Source: Diphasiastrum complanatum (taxonomy: Eukaryota; Streptophyta; Lycopodiopsida; Lycopodiales; Lycopodiaceae). Taken from it: DNA of 64,000 nt. Below, piece after piece: positions 57,170 through 64,000 of the stretch; the stretch's first letter is position 1; the number at the start of each line of letters is the position of its first letter. Under the pieces are notes generated by a model that did not search any database, had not been told where the DNA came from, and was given only the letters and a program-made list of their open reading frames with translations. The stretch lies in assembly GCA_029204225.1 (NCBI GenBank), contig CM055100.1, positions 57,035,788 through 57,099,787 on the forward strand. The letters run 5' to 3'. The translations under genes and the position numbers were made by a program.

Positions 57170-57715
57170 GGCAAATTGTAAACTCTTTATGAGAGTAAGT
57201 GAATCATATTCTAAAGACACTTATCTCCATAATGAAGTATTTAGCCTCATTGGATCTGAGATTAGCATGGTAAACAAGCATGAAGATATGATGCAAACGC
57301 TTTGTTATTATAGCATGCATAGTCTTGTCAATTTGGATAAGTCTAATTCTCTAGATCATGGTAACATGATGTTAGATCTTTGTGATCCTAATAAGTCAAG
57401 AAGAAGTCTTTATTTTCTCATGGAGTAGCATGCACATGAAGAAGGAGCAAGCCTCAAAGTCATGCATCTACATGAAATTTGGAAGGAATCAATTTCAAAG
57501 ATGCTAGGATGGTGCAAAGCTCTCAAGTTCATCAAAGATGTCAACATCAAAGAAGCACTATCATGGATATGGTGATTTCAGATCAACATCAAGCTCATTG
57601 GCTGATCGTCACACCTTTTGAACCAGCAAAGACCAATTCAGCCCATGGAGTCAAGTTCAAGATCATCATGTTTTCCATCAAGCTAAATTTACCAAGCTAG
57701 ATTTTTGAGGAGGAG
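57170..57715 (+). pseudogene. D 3' internal region and polypurine tract
   Basis: Continuation of the repeated module (57189-57428) and then unrecognised short frames. The tract tttttgaggaggag ends at the 3' LTR. Confidence 0.6.
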
Positions 57716-58546
57716 TGTGAAAAATGCAAAAATAAGCTTGGTAGAGGCCAAAAATCTTGTATATAGATAAACACACATGTGTGGAGCCTGTTCCCACGTG
57801 TAAAACTAGTGTACTTGTCATGTACCATTATCATATAGGATGTACATATGATTTAATTCAAGTTCTAGTGGCTAAAAAGGCCAAAAACTAGTTTTCTAGA
57901 CATATGACACATGGCATCAATCTATTGATTGCATGAACCACATCCTTTGGTTAGGTGTCATATCCCATGTGTAGAGGACATCTCACACATGTGGAATAAG
58001 CTGAAGTAGGCGAATTTTGAGTTCTAGAAGGTTTCCATGTAGATCTCCATATAGAAGGAAAATAGACCAAAAGTGCTCAAAATAGAAGGTTTTGTCCAAG
58101 TGTCAGTTTTGCATGATGATCATCATATGACAAAGCACCTTCACACATGTGGGATCAAAGGGATGATCAGTACCACGAGCTCTCACTTATTGTATATATA
58201 GAGCCACATTTGGCCATAATCATTGTGAGACACCAATCTTGGTTTTGGAAGCAATTTTGAGTGATTCTCTCCATTTGTCTACATTTGTTTTGATTGTTTT
58301 GAGGTTCTATCAATGTGTACTTGATTTTCAGGTTGAATTCCATACTCAGACAGTGTTTCACACGTGTGAAACCAGAAACTACACTTAACCTTCAATTAAT
58401 GATTGTTCTTGTTAGGATTTTGTGTCTAGAATTGATCTAGATTGATCTTAATCTGAAGTAGATTGATAGATCAAGTAATTTGAAAACAAATCCCTCTTGA
58501 GGATCAGATTAGGATCCACTCTTGGTCCTTTTTGTACGTTTCCACA
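57716..58546 (+). repeat. Element D 3' LTR
   Basis: TGTGAAAAATGC...GTTTCCACA, 831 bp, complete, same family as the E LTR. TATA-like tgtatatatagag at 58191-58203. Palindromic cacacatgtg/cacacgtgtg words at about 57771, 57987, 58142 and 58360. The outer flank reads gtaca; no matching left copy was found. Confidence 0.9.
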
Positions 58547-58703
58547 GTACATATAAGACATCATCAAGTCTTTTATCTCTGCCGTTGGTGTGCAGCCATA
58601 ATGCACCAGTTCCATTCACCTGATGTTGCGATCCATCTCCCAATATGATGTATCTGGATGACTCTATTTGCCGAAAGTCAGCTACCATGTGTCTTGTTGT
58701 CAC
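58547..58703 (-). pseudogene. Copia C protease fragment
   Basis: The reverse strand reads TTRHMVADFRQIESSRYIILGDGSQHQVNGTG and LDDVLYVLW, the protease/GAG-pre-integrase stretch of copia. Its orientation and position fit the 5' half of element C, separated from its RT by D. Confidence 0.75.
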
Positions 58704-58786
58704 TGTATATATATATATATATATATATATCTATACATATATATCTATATATATATCTATATATCTATGTATATATATTTATATAC
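58704..58786. repeat. TA-rich microsatellite
   Basis: Alternating TA with interspersed tctata. Confidence 0.9.
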
Positions 58787-61386
58787 TAGTAACGTGTGCC
58801 CGTTGTTGACGGGCGATGACGACCGATGTAGGTGGCGGCTGATGATTTGGATGGCGGCCGATCTCGCATCTTGAATATCTAACATATCTCACACATCTCG
58901 GCCATCGCACTTTTGTGGACAGTGGGATACGCTAGTGGGATAAGCATCGAGAATTTGCCATCACGCTTCTGCGGACAGTGGAATATGCATCAAGAGTTCC
59001 ATAGAACCGTATCAAGATTCAAGAGCTCCAGTATGCGTTGTCGTGCGGTTTATCCCAACGGCATAATCTGCCAGTCTGGATTGGATGGTTGGCCTTATCT
59101 TTCCGCCAAGCCTAGGATTCCCAATCTGGCTTAAGACAATGAGTGAGGCCATTGGCCAGCCAAACCGCCTGTTTGTTTATGTTGCTTTATCCTGACTAAG
59201 CCTTGCAATGTCTAATTATCCTACAGACTCATAACTATCAGCGCCCGACAGAAAACACCAATTCTTCCCTTGTTGGAATGACTTGAATAAATAGCGCGCA
59301 AACATTCCACCAACCGTTGGAAAAACTCTATCATCTTCCTAACCTTGCACGATTTGGAAAATTTCTCTTGTGGAATCGCATTCTTGAAATGCATATCCCA
59401 CTGTCCACATATTCTTGAACGATTGCGTATCCCACTATAGTCTCAATGATATGCATTCCAAAATCAAACATGCAATCCTTTAGACATTCCAAATGCGTAT
59501 CCTACTATTCCAATGTCTGAAAGATTCTTGAACGATTTATTTACAGTCTGATCAGACATTCCAAAATTGTTCAATGATCTTGGGCATGGTGGAATGCTTG
59601 AAGATGACAGTAGACAATGGTTGCAGTCCACCATTTCACTAATGAACTCTGAAATTGCAAAAAGCAAAAAGAAAATGTGGGCCGCAGGCCAAAAAAAATT
59701 TACATGGTTGCAAAATTAGAAACTTACAATCAAGCATTGATAATCCATTAAAAAAGACATGCCATGTTTGTTGTTCCTTTAAAAATTGTGGTAATCTTAT
59801 GGATCGATAGACAACTTTGTCAAACAACATGAAGTTTATACAAAATTAGGTCCTTGTATAATGAAAGAAAGTTAAAGAGCATGAAACACAAACTCACATT
59901 GAATATATGCATATAGATCATCGCATATTTGATATGCCCAACTATGTTAACAGACCCCAAAAGCATTGCTGGATTAAAAAAAAGATGGGATAAGGTTTTT
60001 CTCACAAAGTTGCGAAGCATTCAAGGAATGATTTGGACAACACTCGTAGCAGCCATTTCACAGAGAAAAATCTTCCTTGGATACACGACCGCAAAATATG
60101 TCATGTACCTGGCTACTTCTGAAACAAACAAAACAAAAACCCCTCATATTAGGTGCAAACAACTTCCGAATCCTATCCAAATGCTACATCAAAACCATCA
60201 CATAATATGCCAGCAAGAGGAGCAAATAGCAAACCATGATTTGGACAACACTCGTAGCAGCCATTTCGCGGAGAAAAATACACGACCGCAAAATCTATTA
60301 TGTATGTGGCTGCTTTTGAAACAAACAAAACAAAAACCCCGCATATTAGGCGAGACTCTTAAAGGGGGGGGATACCTAGACATAAAAACATGTGTAATCT
60401 CTATTTTTATGCAGTTAGACCAACTAAATCATGCATAGAATGGACTACATGCATATCATTCTCTCAACCTGAAGGGCTGGCTGAACCACAATGAAGGCTA
60501 TCAATAGAAAGATTATCGAATCAATTGAAGTTCATGTTTGCTCATCGAAACATGAGATAGATTGCATATGACCACTTCAGCCTGCTCAAAGCTCAAACAA
60601 ATCCAAAGAACATAGTCGAGAGCCAAGTTCAATAGAAAAATATAAAGCATTAGCTTAAAATTGGATAACAATTTGCATCCTAGAAAAGAACACGCTGCTC
60701 TAAAAAATTGTGCAACTACTTTGCAGAAATGGATGGATTCATCGACACAACAGACAAAATAGTGATGAAAGATAAGTACACTCATTGTTATAATATCAAT
60801 CCATTTAATTGCTAATCAATGAGGCCATGACATCAGATTAATTGCAAACTTGGATTTGAAAGGATGTACTCACGAAAGAAGTTATCAAGCACCAAAGAGC
60901 GTGGATTAAGAATACAAAGCACAATTGAGAGTGGATCTGACATTTATTGCAGGCTGTCAACATCAAACCAGTCTATCAAAACCATTTCGTTATTTCAAGA
61001 ATCATTCTCGTATTCTTATTGAAAAACAGCCACAGATAAAGTAGACTCACTCTAAACACGATCTGCCAAACAAATTTTCCCAAACCCTAAACTTAGGTCA
61101 TAATTGAGTACATACAAAAGGCACCTGGGATTCCTTCTCAACAATGCAAAAGTCCTAGAATGACATCACTACAACATCCATGGCAAGCGCTTGCAGTTCG
61201 TGAGACTACCAGAACACCAAGACAACACCCTTACAAATTGTTTCTTCTTGTTACATTGAAGCTTGTGGCGATTTTTTAATCTTTTGAGATAATCGTCCTC
61301 CATTTGGACACACAGAGCAGCATCCCAGCTATAGTTATCAAGGATCCTGAGTGGATGATCTTCAAAGTTGTGGTAATCAATAAATC
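58787..61386. other. Unassigned region with a local duplication
   Basis: No gene recognised. 60026-60150 and 60238-60345 are direct duplicates (atttggacaacactcgtag..., then caaaacaaaaacccc.catatta). Loose repeats of 'tatcccact(g/a)t' and 'attcttgaacgat' lie at 59390-59550. One G run at 60364. Confidence 0.6.
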
Positions 61387-61554
61387 ATGGCTGTGGCATA
61401 GCTGTTGTTGGGTGCCCTTGCATTTGTAGTTGGGGTGTATTTCATCTTGCACAGTCTAGATCAACGTAGAGGGACTAAAGACCTACCAAGCGGCAGCTTG
61501 GGATTGCCTGTGATTGGCAAAATTTTGCAAAATTTGCTAATACATGAGAATTAA
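61387..61554 (+). pseudogene. Cytochrome P450 N-terminal fragment
   Basis: From ATG at 61387: MAVA, a stop, then LLLGALAFVVGVYFILHSL (membrane anchor), a charged turn, and LPSGSLGLPVIGKILQNLL, the proline/glycine hinge of plant P450s. The words P.GSLGLPVIG are typical of the CYP85 clan (membrane-bound monooxygenases of terpenoid and steroid metabolism). A TAA ends it after 55 codons. The rest of the enzyme (I helix, heme loop) was not found, so it is a dead first exon or captured piece. Confidence 0.65.
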
Positions 61555-61555
61555 G

Positions 61556-61870
61556 AAAGTATAGATATCAATGACATGATAGTCATGATGAAACACTCCC
61601 TTAATTCTACAAAAAATGCTGCCTTGATGATTTAGATTGACCCAAGTTGACCTGCTGCAAGCGTGATCATGGCCTTCCACGAAAGTAGATATGTCATCAT
61701 AAACAAAGAATTGCAATGTGCAGTGCTTGTGAGCAAGTGTTTCATCAGTTGGGTGGCCGTGAAACCATCATTCCAATTTCCGTAATAGAATCCTTTACAC
61801 TCTCAAAGGCTGGGCTCCTGCAAATTTCATAATGCGATCAATGGACAAAGATTCTTCCATACAATGGTCA
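61556..61870. repeat. Direct repeat, copy 1 (about 310 bp)
   Basis: Matches 62688-63000 (atagatatca.tgacatgatagtc...cctgcaaatttca.aatgc.atcaatgga). It starts directly behind the P450 fragment. Contains no clear coding; a weak forward frame VIMAFHESRYVIINKEL could be P450-derived but is not convincing. Confidence 0.8.
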
Positions 61871-61964
61871 AAGACTCTTCTCACTGAAGTTTGAAGACTT
61901 TAATAAAGTGAAATAACTTCATAAGCATTTGTTACTCAAAAAATTGTAACACGCGGACATGATC
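61871..61964. other. Short spacer
   Basis: Nothing recognised. Confidence 0.4.
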
Positions 61965-62690
61965 ATATGCAGTTGTCCTGATGGCTTTGAGTAAATTGAT
62001 CCAACGGATAGTTTTCGGGGTTGCAAACCGATCGCTCCACTACTATCTTCACAATGCAGTAGCAGTGATTCTGTGGAGTTTGTGCTCTTGATTTCCATTG
62101 ATTACCCAGTTGTAGATTGTGATTCTGCTGGAGGTGAGGGCCTCAACTTCAGCACTTGTACGCAGAAGTGTGGAGAGGGCTGTCAATGTAATGGATTTGT
62201 TTATTCGTATCTTCTGCAAAAATGTTGGTTAAAAACAGACCCACTTTGGAATGGTCGCTACCATAATGCAAGTGGTGGTACCGGTGATGGCAATTCTTAC
62301 TTAAAAGTCTCGGCTCTTCTGCAAGTTATCCCTGTCCCTGCTTCTGCCCCTGCACTGACCCAATCTCCCTTGAGTCTGTAGCAGAAGCGTAGTTCTAGTA
62401 AACTACTGTTGGCATTTGTCAGCAATCTTGGTTTCATCTTTGTTCTTCTCATAGTTTTCTTCTCTCTTGTTGGAAAAAGAAAAAAAGATGCGGCATATGG
62501 CATTGGAAACAAAATTTGAGACAAAAAGTGCAAAGATCCCTGACAATGATACTCAGGAGCCGGATATTCTGGATTGTCAAAATGAGGCCATGATGGAAAG
62601 AATTATTGTCTTTGGCCAACCTATTCTGCGACAATATTATTTTACATTAGAAGGAGCCTCGAGAGATAAAGAATATGATGGAGGAGTGTA
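61965..62690 (+). pseudogene. G-type lectin receptor-kinase fragment (EGF-like, PAN, transmembrane)
   Basis: In one frame: CSCPDGFE, a stop, then IDPTDSFRGCKPIAPL (the cysteine-rich end of the S-locus/EGF region). Then PVVDCDSAGGEG and CTQKCGEGCQCNGFVYSYLLQKCWLK, the PAN/apple domain with its cysteine pattern. A serine/proline linker follows, then a stop at 62379-62381, then a 20-residue hydrophobic helix (FVSNLGFIFVLLIVFFSLVG) and a KRKK stop-transfer signal. After TGA at 62517 a shifted frame reads a short juxtamembrane part to the direct repeat at 62688. No kinase domain and no lectin domain. In an intact protein this part sits outside the cell and crosses the plasma membrane. Confidence 0.7.
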
Positions 62691-63000
62691 GATATCAGTG
62701 ACATGATAGTCATGATGAAACACTCCCTTAATTCTGCAAGAAGTGCTGCTTTGATGATTTAGATTGACCCAAGTTGACCTGCTGCGAGTGTGATCATGGC
62801 CTTCCAAGAAAGCAGATATGTCATCAGAAACAAAGAATTGCAATGTCAGCGCTTGTGAGCAGGTGTTTCATGAGTTGGACGGCCGTGAAACCATCATTCT
62901 AGTTTATATGACAAAATCCTTTGCACTCTCAAAGCCTAGGCTCCTGCAAATTTCAGAATGCAATCAATGGATTGTTTCTTGATCGGCACCTGCACACAAT
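62688..63000. repeat. Direct repeat, copy 2 (about 310 bp)
   Basis: Second copy of 61556-61870, with scattered substitutions. It flanks the receptor-kinase fragment on the right. Confidence 0.8.
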
Positions 63001-63330
63001 GGCCATCCCTCTCAAATAGTCGCTCAACCACCCACCTTGTTAAACAATGAGTTGCTTGCTCCACTCCAAATAGGAATCGAGACCACAACCAAGGAAGGAG
63101 GATATCCGATCCACAACTAACTAAGAAAAGAAGAGAGAAAGAGCTCTCACGACAGTAGAGCTGCAAAATTGCTTTTGCTCTTTGGGTTTGTGTGTGCGCG
63201 TGTGAGAGAGGTTGTTTTCACGCGCAAGTAGCTATCTTGGGTAAGTAATAGTATTGTTTGTATGTATAAGAGAATAGTAGGGTCTAGGCGGTCTAGGCTT
63301 GACATAGGGTTTTAGACTTAGTTAACACCA
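63001..63330. other. Unassigned
   Basis: No gene. Contains a short run of gtgtgcgcgtgtgagagag near 63190. Confidence 0.4.
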
Positions 63331-63456
63331 CCCTTACACTCTCTCTCTTATATATCTTTGTATATATATATATGTGTGTGTATGTATATATGTATGTATA
63401 TGTATATATATATATATATATGTACACACACACATATATATATATATCTAAACAAC
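63331..63456. repeat. TA/TG microsatellite cluster
   Basis: Mixed tatatatg, tgtgtg and acacac tracts. Confidence 0.9.
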
Positions 63457-64000
63457 TTATGTACAGTTTTGCGCATGTGTATGGGTGCACCATGCATGCT
63501 CCTCCCATCACCCATGCATGAGTTTTTTTCTAACTAAAAATTTAAAAAAGAGGATGCATGTGCGGGGAAGAAGATGCATGGCGATGGCCCTCCTCCCCAT
63601 GCATGCATCTTCAAAAATCCAGCTCCCTCCTCTAGCCTCCATTGCTCCAGCCCTCCAGGTCCTCTGCCCCCATCGCTCCATCCTTCTGGCCTCCATAGCT
63701 GCAGCCTCCTTTGGCCCCCATCGCTCCAGCCCTCCAGCTCCTCTGGCCTCTATCTCTTTTTTCCTAGAATCTCTGTGTCAAGCCATTGCAATTCTCAAAT
63801 GCCAGACATTGCAATTCACATTCTGTATCTGTCTCAGATGTGGCTGTCCTGTTAAATGCAAAAGCAGGGCAAATGGCGTGTCTTCTGCTTGGTAAAGATG
63901 GCCATATGAAGCTGTCAACTTTGGGCTTTGTAAGCCGCTTGACTGCAGAACGCTCTCTACTTTACATGAAAATGAAGCAATAACAGAAGCAGAAGCATAT
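63457..64000. repeat. C-rich short-period repeat and unassigned end
   Basis: 63620-63755 repeats 'gcccccatcgctccagccctccagctcctctggcctcc' and variants about four times. Open frames through it are products of the repeat. From 63786 a forward frame continues to 63983 (ending LLYMKMKQ), not recognised. Confidence 0.6.

Noticed and set aside
58786-59134. GC-richer patch after the TA repeat as a possible Helitron or gene start
   Set aside because: No Helitron-type CTRR hairpin end or coding domain could be found.
59464-60785. Several reverse-strand frames of 60-90 residues with hydrophobic stretches
   Set aside because: A/T-rich low-complexity frames without start context, family words or conservation between the duplicated copies at 60026 and 60238.
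63485-63895. 136-residue alanine/serine/proline-rich protein
   Set aside because: Generated by the C-rich tandem repeat; two overlapping frames are open for the same reason.

Overview
The window looks like a repeat-dense stretch of a large land-plant nuclear genome. There are no operons, ribosome-binding sites or bacterial-type genes. Nearly all recognisable coding matter comes from plant transposable elements: Ty3/gypsy, Ty1/copia, a CACTA (En/Spm) DNA transposon and a LINE-type ORF1. The remainder is microsatellite, small inverted-repeat elements and three decayed pieces of host genes. The species cannot be told from the sequence. Long LTRs, deep nesting and the LINE ORF1 type would fit a fern, gymnosperm or other large-genome plant, but that is inference. 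I see no intact host gene.

Left part (1-27.8 kb). The window opens in the 3' end of a reverse-strand relic related to element X. Next comes a four-level nest: an old copia element (F) received a second copia (E), E received a chromovirus-type LTR (G1 family), and that LTR received an 11.8 kb Ty3 element, X (2875-14719, target duplication agact). X keeps both LTRs and a decayed gag-protease-RT-RNaseH-integrase, followed by two unusual things: arrays of a short motif close to tctcgaccgacg, and extra open frames behind integrase. A second, 5'-truncated Ty3 element, Y (about 19.5-27.8 kb), has lost integrase but keeps a recognisably related post-pol frame, with a coiled coil and then a domain containing NWPxI. 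A similarly placed remnant is in the relic at the left edge. This shared extra module is the best candidate here for something undescribed.

Middle (27.8-46.3 kb). This part holds a basic, AT-hook-like protein tail, a fragment of an X-type LTR, a single bHLH-like exon, several local duplications and long GA/GT microsatellites. Then comes a CACTA transposon whose proposed ends are 31493 and 46286. Its two genes are divergent: a reverse-strand TNPD-type gene with only the end of the Transposase_21 region plus DUF4218 and DUF4216 left, and a forward-strand TNPA-type gene with three recognisable exons. A LINE-type ORF1 without ORF2 and a 6.7 kb chromodomain Ty3 element (G1, 37154-43836) lie inside it. 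G1 has near-identical LTRs and a visible chromodomain but no recognisable gag.

Right part (46.3-64 kb). After a compound inverted-repeat element near 48 kb there is a cluster of copia pieces: RNase H fragment A, the fairly complete reverse-strand copia B with part of gag inverted and its LTR folded back on itself, the broken copia C, and the forward-strand copia derivative D with a 358-residue frame and a complete 3' LTR. The last 5 kb carries a cytochrome P450 N-terminal fragment, and a G-type lectin receptor-kinase ectodomain/transmembrane fragment between two copies of a direct repeat of about 310 bp, then microsatellite and a C-rich short-period repeat.

Boundaries given to the base are read from TG...CA ends, primer-binding sites, polypurine tracts or splice-type sites. 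The others are approximate.
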